DNA from: Temperatibacter sp965603205
Lineage (GTDB): Bacteria; Pseudomonadota; Alphaproteobacteria; Sphingomonadales; Kordiimonadaceae
Direction of reading: 5' to 3'
Length of the DNA: 64,000 bases
Assembly: GCA_965603205.1 (NCBI GenBank)
Contig: CBFDCC010000007.1
Span: forward strand, 1 to 64,000
Numbering within the stretch: the first letter of the stretch is position 1; each line of letters starts with the position of its first letter. The notes under the pieces were generated by a model. The model did no database searches. It saw only the letters and a program-made list of their open reading frames with translations, and was not told the origin of the DNA. A program made the position numbers and the translations under genes. Shown here piece by piece: positions 34,889 to 44,337 of the stretch.

Positions 34889-35872
34889 TTATTTGTTTTC
34901 TAATCTATGCCGTATATCCATGAGTAATTTAAGATTAATACCAGCAATTTGGGTAACACCCTTGAGGTCATTTTTTTCTGTAACGGCTCGGTTTTTACGA
35001 ACAGCTATCCAGCGCTTAAAGGGGCTATCTGGGAATATTTTTTTGGCTAGCCATGTATTTTCTTTTTCATGGGCGGCCATGATGGCTCTTCGTTGTTTAT
35101 AGGTTAAAGGGTTTTCCCCTTTTCCAACGAGTTCTTCACCGAACTCTTGTTCTAACATATTAAATAAGCGATTGTCGTGTGCGGTATCAAAAACAAAAGG
35201 AATTTTCGCAAGCGTATTTAATAGATCAAAATTAAAGGAAGTATTTGAGTTCTTTGTTATCTCGAGTTGGTCAATTTCTAACCCAGTTTGGCGGCAAAAA
35301 TCTAGAAGTAAATCGCTTTTATACAACGCGGAACGATTAAGCATATTTACATAAATTTTATCGCGAGGAACAACTTTTGTCCAAGCTTGTATAACGCGCT
35401 TATAGCTTCCTTGCTCTGTTGAGCAATGTTTTTCTATCATGCGCTCTAATGGAATTCCTTGTTTTAATTTCCATTGTTTCCATGCCGATAATAACCAATC
35501 ATCTTGACGGCGTATATAATATATCACTTGGATGTCAAAATACTCAACCGCCGAAGTAAAAAAAGGTGCTAGTAATGTATCAGCAAGATTTTCTGCCGAT
35601 AGAATGAGGCCATCTAAACGGCTGAGTGAAGAGTGATTAGCAAGGGCTTTTAAGTCCCTAGCTATATCATCACCATCTCGCAGGTTGCGTTTAACTTCGG
35701 CGAAATAGTGTACGGGTGGGCGCTTGTCTGACAATGCGCCAAATATTTTCATATTATGGTCTACAATACCTAATTTTTGCGCCTTAATTGCTTTCCAGTT
35801 ATGGGCAAGGAAATCCTGTATGGTCGAACTGCCACATTTTGGATGGCCTATATGAATATATAATTTTTTCAT
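34889..35872 (-). CDS. sulfotransferase family protein
   Basis: This 327-aa protein resembles PAPS-dependent sulfotransferases. The N-terminal strand-loop I-G-H-P-K-C-G-S-S-T (residues 7-16) is the 5'-phosphosulfate-binding loop. The 3'-phosphate site is probably Y-Y-I-R-R-Q-D-D-W-L-L-S-A-W near 137-150. It is cytosolic, with no membrane anchor. Its place beside kpsD and glycosyltransferases, together with cysD and cysNC later in the region, suggests it sulfates a capsular sugar. It is the last gene of a minus-strand run with the two glycosyltransferases upstream of it. Confidence 0.78.
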   Translation of the reverse strand: MKKLYIHIGHPKCGSSTIQDFLAHNWKAIKAQKLGIVDHNMKIFGALSDKRPPVHYFAEVKRNLRDGDDIARDLKALANHSSLSRLDGLILSAENLADTLLAPFFTSAVEYFDIQVIYYIRRQDDWLLSAWKQWKLKQGIPLERMIEKHCSTEQGSYKRVIQAWTKVVPRDKIYVNMLNRSALYKSDLLLDFCRQTGLEIDQLEITKNSNTSFNFDLLNTLAKIPFVFDTAHDNRLFNMLEQEFGEELVGKGENPLTYKQRRAIMAAHEKENTWLAKKIFPDSPFKRWIAVRKNRAVTEKNDLKGVTQIAGINLKLLMDIRHRLENK

Positions 35873-35900
35873 ACTTTACATGTCTACTATTTTGTATTGA

Positions 35901-37133
35901 TTAACTTAATATGCGTTTGTAAATTTCCACATTTGCATTGGCACGAGAAATATTCTCTCGTTGAATATCTAGGGCAGGGGGAGTGACTTTTAATTCCCCT
36001 TTTAAGATAGCTCGAATTTTTGATGCTAAATCAAGCGCAGATCCTGCCATGAAATGTTCTCCTGTTACACCTGGAATGATTTTTTCTTTCATGCCGCCTA
36101 TATTAGAGCCGAGAATGGGGGTGCGCGCTATTGCCGCCTCTTGGATGACAAGTGGTGAATTTTCCCACCAGATTGATGGGATGACGGCCCAATCCATCGC
36201 ATTCATTAAATCTATAACATCCTCATTTCTATAGGAACCTGCAATATTGACAATGCCATGTAGTTTTTTAAGGCGGCTTTTGATCAATTTTTTAAACCTA
36301 TCCTCTTGAATGTCAAGATTGGCCCCAAAAATGGTGACACTAATTTTCTTTAATTCTTTGTCTTTTAAGGATAGCAAAGCATCAAGTAAAATATGTAAGC
36401 CTTTAAAGGGATTAACCTGCCCAAAAAAGCCTAGTTTGAGATGTTTGCCATCTTCACGCTCAGGGCGGTCATGGCTCGTAGGGCTTTGCGGTACAATATT
36501 TTCAATCATAGAAAATTTACTAGAATCCATACCCCAGTTTTTATAGCGATCAATCAGGAAATGACTAGGCGATACAAAGTGCGAAACATGTGCGAGGCTA
36601 TCTTTGATAAATGTTTCTCGCAGAAAGAACTTCCCAGCCGTGGTTTCAGGGAAACAATCAGCACATTCAGCAGGAGAGGCTTGATGGCATAATTTTTTGC
36701 TTGTCTTATACATTTGTCCCTGATTATGACAAATGGGCAAATATTCATGTAAGGTTAATACCGTTGGAATGCCTAATTGCTTACTGGCAACCGTGAACAA
36801 GTCTACACCAAAATGTACATAATGTTGTACGTGAATAAGGTCTGGTTTAATCAGCGCGCATAGTTCTGTAAGTTGCCGAGAGAACCAAATAGCATCACCA
36901 CTGCATAGGCGCTGTAGGTCCATTACTGGTGGCGACCATATGATTTCATCTTTTCTACCGCGGAAAGCACCAAAAGCACCATCATGGCCAACTTGGTCGG
37001 CCTTGCAGCGGGCGACGAAAATTGGATCAATACCATCTATGGTCTTTAGATATGTAAACAAGCTATAGGCCGCGCGCTCTGCGCCGCCTGCTATCAAATC
37101 GGGATGGTTATGTGCAAATATTGCTATACGCAT
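35901..37133 (-). CDS. family-4 glycosyltransferase
   Basis: This is a GT-B glycosyltransferase of about 410 aa. It begins M-R-I-A-I-F-A-H-N-H-P-D with the glycine-rich G-G-A-E-R-A-A motif of the acceptor domain. The C-terminal nucleotide-sugar domain shows G-F-F-G-Q-V-N-P-F-K-G and P-S-I-W-W-E-N-S-P-L-V-I-Q-E-A, the E-x7-E-like region of GT4 retaining enzymes. I use the ATG at 37133; the upstream extension overlaps the preceding gene and looks non-coding. It is probably a capsule sugar transferase; donor and linkage are unknown. Confidence 0.87.
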   Translation of the reverse strand: MRIAIFAHNHPDLIAGGAERAAYSLFTYLKTIDGIDPIFVARCKADQVGHDGAFGAFRGRKDEIIWSPPVMDLQRLCSGDAIWFSRQLTELCALIKPDLIHVQHYVHFGVDLFTVASKQLGIPTVLTLHEYLPICHNQGQMYKTSKKLCHQASPAECADCFPETTAGKFFLRETFIKDSLAHVSHFVSPSHFLIDRYKNWGMDSSKFSMIENIVPQSPTSHDRPEREDGKHLKLGFFGQVNPFKGLHILLDALLSLKDKELKKISVTIFGANLDIQEDRFKKLIKSRLKKLHGIVNIAGSYRNEDVIDLMNAMDWAVIPSIWWENSPLVIQEAAIARTPILGSNIGGMKEKIIPGVTGEHFMAGSALDLASKIRAILKGELKVTPPALDIQRENISRANANVEIYKRILS

Positions 37134-37149
37134 GAATAAGCCTGTAATC

Positions 37150-38919
37150 TTAAAGTGTTTTATATGCTTGTAATTGTGTCTGCCACTTTTTGTTAAAGTG
37201 AACACAGTTAAGCATGGTGATACCCAAACGGGTGTAATTAGATGCCATAGTGCGAATAGATTGACGCTCAAGATGATAGATGCCTGAAGTTTCTAACAGC
37301 ATAATTTTTTGGCCTTTTTCACGAATGGCTAAATTAAGATCGCCATCTTCAAAATCGCCAAGTACATAAGTGGTGTCAAAAACACAACCTTGATCCCAAT
37401 CGGACGCTCGCACTAGCATTAACGCGCCAGTTACAGCGTCACATTCGCGGGCTGATACTTTGCTGTTAATGGGGGCGGGCAGGCCTTTAAAGGGATGCTC
37501 TAGGCCAAAGAGATCGCCCAGCCCTGGATTGCGTTGAAATACCATGCCATTGTGCTGTATAGATCCATCTTCATATTGCAGTGTGAAACCAGCGCAGCCG
37601 ATGCTTGGGTCTTTATCCATCAGACCTAAACCATGGATGATGTAATCAAAATCGGTGCAATAAATATCAGAATTCATAAAGAGCACATACGGTGCGCGTG
37701 CGAGCGAGGCGCCGAGATTTGATGCACCTGCAAAACCCAAGTTTTGCGAGGTCAAGACTAAGCGTGTCGCTTGATCCATAAAGGGTCTACGGCTTTTGCC
37801 AAAATCACGCATATGTGGGAATATGCTGACATCGTCACAGACGAATATCCATTCAATATCATCATTAGTTAGGCTACCTCCTACTTTTTGCTGTAAGGCA
37901 ATCTGATCCAGAAGGAAATATGAGTCACCATAGTAAGGCACGACTATTGATACTTTAGGCATTTTCTCGTTTTGGGGCGCTTTTAACCAGATGTCCTCGC
38001 CAACCATGCCGCGCCACTGTACTCTGGAACGTGTTGAACGTGATAATAGTTCAATGGCAGCTATCGGAGGAGGGCCATCTAGGCAGAGGTTGCCAATAAC
38101 AGCTTTAGCGTGACCAGCGAAATCACCTTCTTGTGGTGTAACCTTTTTAAGTAAAATTAACTCATCACCCTTTTTAAGGAAAACCTGAAGCCGCTTACTA
38201 TCTGGTATAGGGGCGCAAGACGCATTAATACCCAAAACGGGATGAGATACTTTAACGCCCTTTTCTTGAAGATGCGTATAGACATCAAGGCGTGTGCGTG
38301 CCAGTAATTCTGCCTTGTGAACAGATTTAAATTCTCCATCGGCAATAATTAAATCAGCGCCATCTAGGCCATCACTCCAACCCCACATGAAAACATCACT
38401 ATGAGCGTCGGCGCGTATCATGCCGTCAATATTAGCAGGTAATGAGACAAGTTGTTTATCAAACGCGCTTAGATAATTTAAGAGAGCTTTTACAGGTACT
38501 ATGTGGCCTATGGCTTGGTCTAACATAGCAGGCGCATGCTTGAGGGAGAGCAAGGCCTTAGAAAATTTCTTCATCTGCAAAGTATAAAGTGGACTGCGGC
38601 CTTTGGCTTTAGAGTCAGTGATTTCCCAAAAAACGGCATCGGATTTTTTAACTGCATCTAATGTCGTTCTATCCTGGATCTCACAACTAACTATTGTCTG
38701 GTTTTCTCCAGGGAATTTAGTGATCTTCACAGAGCCTGCAGGTGCGCCATTGATTAACAGTTGTTTATTGTTTTCAATATCTTCTCGGCTTTTAGTGATT
38801 ACACATAAATGGTCACCAATCCAAAAGAGCTTGCTTTTAGCAGACATATATCCAAAACGTGCTATTTTCCATATGTAACGGCGGCGTAGGATATTAAGTT
38901 TTTTGAGTATTTTTTTCAT
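37150..38919 (-). CDS. family-2 glycosyltransferase with N-terminal extension
   Basis: This 589-aa protein carries a GT2 domain in its C-terminal half: V-S-I-V-V-P-Y-Y-G-D near residue 316, N-L-G-F-A-G-A-S-N, the metal-binding M-N-S-D-I-Y and a late D-F-E-D-G-D-L-N. The first 300 residues are not a recognisable transferase; they contain beta-rich segments and may bind acceptor or polymer. No membrane segment is seen. It is first in a three-gene minus-strand run (GT2, GT4, sulfotransferase), 16 bases before the GT4 gene. Confidence 0.85.
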   Translation of the reverse strand: MKKILKKLNILRRRYIWKIARFGYMSAKSKLFWIGDHLCVITKSREDIENNKQLLINGAPAGSVKITKFPGENQTIVSCEIQDRTTLDAVKKSDAVFWEITDSKAKGRSPLYTLQMKKFSKALLSLKHAPAMLDQAIGHIVPVKALLNYLSAFDKQLVSLPANIDGMIRADAHSDVFMWGWSDGLDGADLIIADGEFKSVHKAELLARTRLDVYTHLQEKGVKVSHPVLGINASCAPIPDSKRLQVFLKKGDELILLKKVTPQEGDFAGHAKAVIGNLCLDGPPPIAAIELLSRSTRSRVQWRGMVGEDIWLKAPQNEKMPKVSIVVPYYGDSYFLLDQIALQQKVGGSLTNDDIEWIFVCDDVSIFPHMRDFGKSRRPFMDQATRLVLTSQNLGFAGASNLGASLARAPYVLFMNSDIYCTDFDYIIHGLGLMDKDPSIGCAGFTLQYEDGSIQHNGMVFQRNPGLGDLFGLEHPFKGLPAPINSKVSARECDAVTGALMLVRASDWDQGCVFDTTYVLGDFEDGDLNLAIREKGQKIMLLETSGIYHLERQSIRTMASNYTRLGITMLNCVHFNKKWQTQLQAYKTL

Positions 38920-39125
38920 AAAATATTAGCGCTTAAATTTAATGCAGGTTTAGAACATAACACTTGTTATATCGCGGACATCAATTTTTACCAAACTAAA
39001 AGTGAAATAAGTCATTAGTTCATATGGATTTTAATTCTACTTTACCTAAATGTTACTTGATGAAAAAGCTATTTACCTATATTGGTTAAGCAATATTTAG
39101 AATATGTTTTAAGACAGGAAAATGA

Positions 39126-41063
39126 ATGTCTACTTTCGTGGCAGCACCACAGTTATGGCTGAATCCGCAGTCTGAGAAATATGTTGAGTATTTTTTAAGT
39201 CTCAAGCCTGCTCAGCGTAGACAGCTACTGCCTAGCCTTGTGTGGTCTAGTTATGAAAATATTGCCCCGACGGTCATCGAAGTAAACAGCATTGTTAAAA
39301 AAATACGATTGCAACTTACCGACCCAAAAGCAGAGGTTCTAAATTTTAATTATATTCGAATATGGCGCTACCGTATTGATGGGACTATTGTAGAATGTAA
39401 GGCGCAAAATACTATTACGGCAAGTTCAGCAGCTGAGGCATTGCCTGATGCTACAGCAGTATTCGAGGGTGGTCCTGACAATTCTGTTAAATTTCATAGT
39501 AAACGCGAAATAAAGCCTTGGTGGGAAATAGAATTTGAAACACCGCAAAATATCGCCTTTATAGAATTTATCAATCGCAAAGATCAATGGAGTATACGTA
39601 GCCGGACACTACAAGTCAGTACATTGGATATGGATGGCGCTAAGACCATTTTGCATTGGCGTAGTCATCGTAACGGGGTTATCCATGCATTTATAAATGA
39701 TGTTGCTGGAAAAATAGATGCTTTAGATGGATATATCATTAGCCTTCATGAAGATAAACGCAAAGAGTGGCAGGCTTTCAAAAGTGAATTTACCAATTAT
39801 CTAGAGGCCGCCTTGGATAAAATAGATCCAGAAAAAAGAGTGGGGCTGGCCCGTCGTTTGTGTCGTGTTTACCTTCAAATTCAAGGTGATGAAATTTTGG
39901 ATTATGGTAAGATCGAAGATGATGCACTTACCCTCAATTTCAAAGAGAGTAGCAAAAAATATAAAGCAGTTAAAATTGTTAGTTGGGGAGAAGGTGGCGG
40001 TCATTTTTCTGGTGCGTCAATAAAGAATTCTGCCTCTGGTGAAGTGATGGCTTTTGCGGAAACCCATCATAGCCATATTAGCGATAGTAAGTCTCTTATC
40101 TTAAAGGGCGCTGAGGCTGGCATAGTTAGGCCGCCTATTGAGACGGTTTTTAGTATGAATGAGACTATAGCTATCAGTGAGTTTCACTTGTGGGCGAAGA
40201 ATTTTGATACGGTGTCTAGAACGCTTATTCGTGAAATTTATCTCATAGATGAAAATGGTATAGAGACATGTGTAGAATCTACTTTTAAGGATTTCGAACA
40301 CCACCGTATGATTATTAGCCTTATGGCCTATTTGTTAGGTAAAGATGAAACCATGAATGAGATGGCGCAGGTGGTTAGTGGCTTCTACACTAAATACCGT
40401 ATTAAAACAGTAGCGGGGTTTATTAAAAGTCTAGGAAAAGGCAATAAGAAAGCTATGCAACTTGCCGTTGATACTGTTAAAGCTGTTGGCGAAAAGGCGA
40501 GATATTTGCCTGCAGTTATCTTTACACGTCACGGCTTATCAATTCCTCTGTCAGAGCGTAATCCAGAGACATTAGTGAAAAACATGAAGGGTTTTGCAGA
40601 TTTCATGGAAGAGAAGTTAGGCCTGCAGGTTTTTCCATGTTACGGCACTTTGTTAGGGTTTCATCGTGATAATCAGTTTATGCCCCATGATGATGATTTA
40701 GATTTAGCAGCAGTTGTTGATTTGCCTGATGGGCAAGACCCAGTTGTTGCACGCAATGAATGGATTGCCCGTATTAAAAAGGCAGGTATGAATTGTCAAA
40801 CAGCGGGGCCAAAGAGCTTAAATATCCATGTGTTTTATCCAGGCAATACCATGGATATGTTTTTCTTGTTTAAGCGGGGCGGCGTATTATTAGGCCATAT
40901 GGAAAACTATAAAATTAGAGAGATTGCTCTAAACCTTGTAGAGCCCACCTCGAAATTAACTTTCATGGATCGCGAATTTTATGCACCTGCAGATATTGAA
41001 GGTTTTTTAAAGGATCGTTATGGCCCTGGCTGGGTAAAGCCAGATCCAACGTTTGAGATGTAA
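39126..41063 (+). CDS. LicD-like protein with N-terminal beta-sandwich domains
   Basis: This is a 645-aa protein. The C-terminal part (about 480-640) resembles LicD/fukutin-type phosphotransferases: C-Y-G-T-L-L-G-F-H-R then H-D-D-D-L-D (521-526), the Asp-rich catalytic centre. LicD proteins move phosphocholine or a related phospho-alcohol from a CDP donor to a glycan. The N-terminal regions (about 95-210 and 270-410) look like discoidin or carbohydrate-binding beta-sandwiches (for example F-I-N-R-K-D-Q-W-S-I-R-S-R). There is no signal peptide. A CDP-alcohol-type cytidylyltransferase follows 18 bases later, which would provide the donor. Confidence 0.75.
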   Translation: MSTFVAAPQLWLNPQSEKYVEYFLSLKPAQRRQLLPSLVWSSYENIAPTVIEVNSIVKKIRLQLTDPKAEVLNFNYIRIWRYRIDGTIVECKAQNTITASSAAEALPDATAVFEGGPDNSVKFHSKREIKPWWEIEFETPQNIAFIEFINRKDQWSIRSRTLQVSTLDMDGAKTILHWRSHRNGVIHAFINDVAGKIDALDGYIISLHEDKRKEWQAFKSEFTNYLEAALDKIDPEKRVGLARRLCRVYLQIQGDEILDYGKIEDDALTLNFKESSKKYKAVKIVSWGEGGGHFSGASIKNSASGEVMAFAETHHSHISDSKSLILKGAEAGIVRPPIETVFSMNETIAISEFHLWAKNFDTVSRTLIREIYLIDENGIETCVESTFKDFEHHRMIISLMAYLLGKDETMNEMAQVVSGFYTKYRIKTVAGFIKSLGKGNKKAMQLAVDTVKAVGEKARYLPAVIFTRHGLSIPLSERNPETLVKNMKGFADFMEEKLGLQVFPCYGTLLGFHRDNQFMPHDDDLDLAAVVDLPDGQDPVVARNEWIARIKKAGMNCQTAGPKSLNIHVFYPGNTMDMFFLFKRGGVLLGHMENYKIREIALNLVEPTSKLTFMDREFYAPADIEGFLKDRYGPGWVKPDPTFEM

Positions 41064-41081
41064 TTAATTAGGATATATAAA

Positions 41082-41474
41082 ATGAAGCGTATTATAACTT
41101 TTGGTACATTTGACGTTTTTCACATCGGGCATGTGCGTATTATCGAACGTGCCGCGCGTTTAGGCAATGAATTATATGTAGGTGTTTCAAGCGATGCCCT
41201 TAATTTCTCTAAAAAAGGGCGGTATCCCATGTACAATGAGCAAGCGCGTATGGATATAGTTATGGCGATGAAGGGGGTTACGCATGTCTTCCTTGAAGAG
41301 TCGTTAGAGCTTAAAAAAGAATATATACAGGATTATGAGGCTGACATCTTAGTCATGGGTGATGATTGGGCTGGTAAGTTCGATTGGGTGAAGGATGCTT
41401 GTGACGTGGTGTATCTGCCAAGAACTGATGGTGTTTCCACCACTCAGTTTATGCAGGAAGCTAAAGACCGCTAA
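41082..41474 (+). CDS. tagD: glycerol-3-phosphate-type cytidylyltransferase
   Basis: This is a 130-aa nucleotidyltransferase of the TagD family. G-T-F-D-V-F-H-I-G-H carries the H-x-G-H signature (H14-H17), and R-T-D-G-V-S-T-T near residue 113 corresponds to the R-T-E-G-I-S-T-T of glycerol-3-phosphate cytidylyltransferases. It should make CDP-glycerol or a close CDP-alcohol from CTP. It is co-transcribed with the LicD-like gene, which probably uses that donor. Phosphoethanolamine or other substrates cannot be ruled out. It ends three bases before the convergent rfbA. Confidence 0.85.
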   Translation: MKRIITFGTFDVFHIGHVRIIERAARLGNELYVGVSSDALNFSKKGRYPMYNEQARMDIVMAMKGVTHVFLEESLELKKEYIQDYEADILVMGDDWAGKFDWVKDACDVVYLPRTDGVSTTQFMQEAKDR

Positions 41475-41477
41475 TTT

Positions 41478-42359
41478 TTAAAATCCATCCATTGGACCAA
41501 ATTTAAGTAGCTTGGTTAGGTATTCCCCATAGCTGTTTTTGTAGCTTTTAGCGAGAGCGCTTAGTTTAGCATCATCAATAAAACCTTGACGCCATGACAC
41601 TTCTTCAGGGCAGGCTATCTTAAACCCTTGGCGTGCTTCAATTGTTTGCACAAAGTTGCCGGCTTGAAGCAGAGCGTCAACATTGCCTGTGTCGAGCCAA
41701 GCTGTACCACGCTGCATGCGCACTACATTCAAGTTACCGCGTTTTAGATATTCATCATTGATTGAGGTTATTTCTAATTCACCACGAGCAGATGGCTTAA
41801 CTTCTTTGGCAATATCAACCACATGCTTATCGTAGAAATACAGGCCTGTAACCGCCAAGTTGCTTTTAGGCTTTTCTGGCTTTTCTTCAATGGAGATAGC
41901 CATGCCGTCTGCACCCATTTCCACGACACCAAATTCTGAAGGATTAGCTACAGGGTAGGCAAATACTGATGCGCCATCTGTAACACGTCCAGCTTTACCC
42001 AGTAATTCTGTAAAACCAGCAGCGTAGAAGATATTATCACCCAGCGCGAGCGAGCATGGCTCCCCGCCCACAAATGCTTCACCTAATAGGAATGCTTGCG
42101 CTAGGCCTTTTGGCTCAGGCTGCACTACATAAGAAAGCTCAATACCCCATTGTTTACCATCGCCTAATAAATCTTTATATAGATGAAGGTGCTGTGGACT
42201 AGAGATAATCAGTATTTCACGTATGCCAGCCAGCATCAGAGTTGTAAGCGGATAATAAATCATCGGCTTATCATAAACCGGCAGTAGTTGTTTACTGATT
42301 GATTTAGTGATCGGATATAGGCGTGTGCCAAGACCGCCAGCTAAAATAATGCCCTTCAT
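41478..42359 (-). CDS. rfbA: glucose-1-phosphate thymidylyltransferase
   Basis: RfbA/RmlA (293 aa) forms dTDP-glucose from glucose-1-phosphate and dTTP, the first step to dTDP-rhamnose. It opens with M-K-G-I-I-L-A-G-G-L-G-T-R-L-Y-P and contains K-Q-L-L-P-V-Y-D-K-P-M-I-Y-Y-P, L-G-D-N-I-F and the later R-G-T-A-W-L-D-T-G. Length is standard. It is last of the rfbC-B-D-A run, 18 bases after rfbD. Confidence 0.95.
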   Translation of the reverse strand: MKGIILAGGLGTRLYPITKSISKQLLPVYDKPMIYYPLTTLMLAGIREILIISSPQHLHLYKDLLGDGKQWGIELSYVVQPEPKGLAQAFLLGEAFVGGEPCSLALGDNIFYAAGFTELLGKAGRVTDGASVFAYPVANPSEFGVVEMGADGMAISIEEKPEKPKSNLAVTGLYFYDKHVVDIAKEVKPSARGELEITSINDEYLKRGNLNVVRMQRGTAWLDTGNVDALLQAGNFVQTIEARQGFKIACPEEVSWRQGFIDDAKLSALAKSYKNSYGEYLTKLLKFGPMDGF

Positions 42360-42377
42360 GGGAAAATCCTTAAATAA

Positions 42378-43277
42378 TTAAATGTCTTTTGCCTGAAACA
42401 AGCGATCAATACAGTTTTTCGTGCTATCCGTCCAGTGGGGAAGTTTAACGCCGAATTTTTTATGGAGTTTGTTACAATTCAACCTGCTATTGGCAGGGCG
42501 TTTGGTCGGTGTTGGATATTCTTCTGTTGTTAGATTCTTCACTATAGGCATGGGATGCCCATGTTCTTTGTGTGCATGCTCAAATATTTCAGATGCAAAG
42601 CCGTGCCATGTGGTGTCGCCAGTGCCAACCATATGGTATGTACCAGCATAATCGTCTTGCCACCCCGTGTCAGATATTAGTTTGGCTACGGTCAACAAAC
42701 CACGGGCTATGTCGGGCGCATACGTAGGGTTGCCCCATTGATCACCAACAACGCCTAGTGTATCACGTGATTTTGATACATGCAGCATAGTCTTGAGAAA
42801 GTTATTACCAAAGGGGCTATAAACCCACGCGGTACGGAAGGTGCAAAGCTTGTCATGTATGGATGCTGCCGCTATATCACCCGCTAGTTTTGATGAGCCA
42901 TAAACACCTGTTGGGCCTGTTGAATCATCCTCCAGATAGGCATCTTCTTTGCTGCCTTCAAATACATAGTCAGTGGATACATGCAGCATAGGAATATTAA
43001 GAGCAGATGCCGCTTTAGCAAGAGCCTTTGTGCCACCCTCGTTGATGGCAAAGCATAAATCTTTGTCGTTCTCAGCCTTGTCCACAGCGGTATAGGCCGC
43101 CGCATTGATAATCATGTCGGGCTTGGCCGCAATTACATATGCCTCAGTAGCGACTGAGTCGGTTAAATCTAGCTCAGGCGGCTCATGGCAGGTAATGTTG
43201 ACGCCGAACTCATCGGCTAGCTCAATCAGTGAGAAAGCCAGTTGCCCTGTTTTACCAGCTACAAAAATATTAACCAT
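42378..43277 (-). CDS. rfbD: dTDP-4-dehydrorhamnose reductase
   Basis: RfbD/RmlD (299 aa) carries out the final NADPH reduction to dTDP-L-rhamnose. It has an SDR Rossmann start (V-A-G-K-T-G-Q-L-A), H-V-S-T-D-Y-V-F-E-G near residue 99, the catalytic Y-G-S-S-K, the R-T-A-W-V-Y segment and the late R-P-A-N-S-R-L. It lies four bases after rfbB and 18 before rfbA, so the set is clearly one operon. Confidence 0.94.
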   Translation of the reverse strand: MVNIFVAGKTGQLAFSLIELADEFGVNITCHEPPELDLTDSVATEAYVIAAKPDMIINAAAYTAVDKAENDKDLCFAINEGGTKALAKAASALNIPMLHVSTDYVFEGSKEDAYLEDDSTGPTGVYGSSKLAGDIAAASIHDKLCTFRTAWVYSPFGNNFLKTMLHVSKSRDTLGVVGDQWGNPTYAPDIARGLLTVAKLISDTGWQDDYAGTYHMVGTGDTTWHGFASEIFEHAHKEHGHPMPIVKNLTTEEYPTPTKRPANSRLNCNKLHKKFGVKLPHWTDSTKNCIDRLFQAKDI

Positions 43278-43281
43278 GCTA

Positions 43282-44328
43282 TTATTTCTTCTCTAAACCT
43301 AAACGCTCACCCGCGATATGGTGCAGTGGCTTCCACCACCAATCGTTATCCAGATACCACTGAATAGTTTTCTTAATGCCGCTCTCGAAATTCTCTTCAG
43401 CCTTCCAGCCTAGCTCGTCTTCGAGTTTTGTGGCGTCAATGGCGTAGCGTGCGTCATGGCCTGGGCGGTCTGTGACAAATTTAATTTGCTCACGGCGTGG
43501 CTTGTTCGTTGGGCGTAATTCATCAAGGATATCACAGATTGTGTGAACCACATGCAGGTTGGTACGTTCATTGCGTCCGCCGACATTATATTTCTCGCCC
43601 AAACGTCCTTTGGTAAAAATGGTGAATAGCGCCTTCGCGTGATCATCGACATATAACCAATCACGGATGTTCAGGCCGTCGCCGTATACGGGTAGGTCTT
43701 TACCGTCTAGCGCGTTCAGTGTCACCAGCGGAATAAGCTTTTCTGGGAAGTGATAAGGGCCGTAGTTGTTAGAACAATTTGAGATAACAACAGGCAGGCC
43801 GTATGTCTCCTTCCACGCGCTCGCCAAATGGTCGGCTGATGCCTTGGACGCACTATAAGGTGATGATGGGTCATAAGGTGTGGTCTCATGGAACAGACCA
43901 GCTTCACCCAACTCGCCGTAAACCTCGTCTGTTGATACGTGTAAAAAGCGGAAAGTAGCTTGGTCATCAGGGCGCAGGCCAGACCAGTAGGTGCGCGCCG
44001 CCTCAAGTAATACAAATGTACCAACGATATTGGTTTGGATAAAATCAGCCGCGCCCGTGATTGAGCGGTCAACATGGCTCTCAGCCGCTAAATGCATCAC
44101 GCCGTCTGGTTGGTAGGTGGCAAATATACGGTCCATTTCCTCTCGGTCACAGATGTCAGATTTTTCAAAATGATATAACGGGCTGGCCTCAATCTCTTTC
44201 AGGCTTGCCTCATTGCCGGCATAGGTAAGCTTATCAACATTGATAACTTCATGGCCTAGGTCGCCTACTAAATATCGACAAACTGCAGAGCCAATAAAAC
44301 CAGCGCCACCTGTAACTATAATTTTCAT
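43282..44328 (-). CDS. rfbB: dTDP-glucose 4,6-dehydratase
   Basis: RfbB/RmlB (348 aa) converts dTDP-glucose to dTDP-4-keto-6-deoxyglucose. Landmarks are the NAD motif T-G-G-A-G-F-I-G-S, L-A-A-E-S-H-V-D-R-S, the H-V-S-T-D-E-V-Y-G-E catalytic Asp-Glu pair, and Y-S-A-S-K. It starts nine bases after rfbC and ends four bases before rfbD. Confidence 0.95.
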   Translation of the reverse strand: MKIIVTGGAGFIGSAVCRYLVGDLGHEVINVDKLTYAGNEASLKEIEASPLYHFEKSDICDREEMDRIFATYQPDGVMHLAAESHVDRSITGAADFIQTNIVGTFVLLEAARTYWSGLRPDDQATFRFLHVSTDEVYGELGEAGLFHETTPYDPSSPYSASKASADHLASAWKETYGLPVVISNCSNNYGPYHFPEKLIPLVTLNALDGKDLPVYGDGLNIRDWLYVDDHAKALFTIFTKGRLGEKYNVGGRNERTNLHVVHTICDILDELRPTNKPRREQIKFVTDRPGHDARYAIDATKLEDELGWKAEENFESGIKKTIQWYLDNDWWWKPLHHIAGERLGLEKK

Positions 44329-44337
44329 GGAGTGTCC

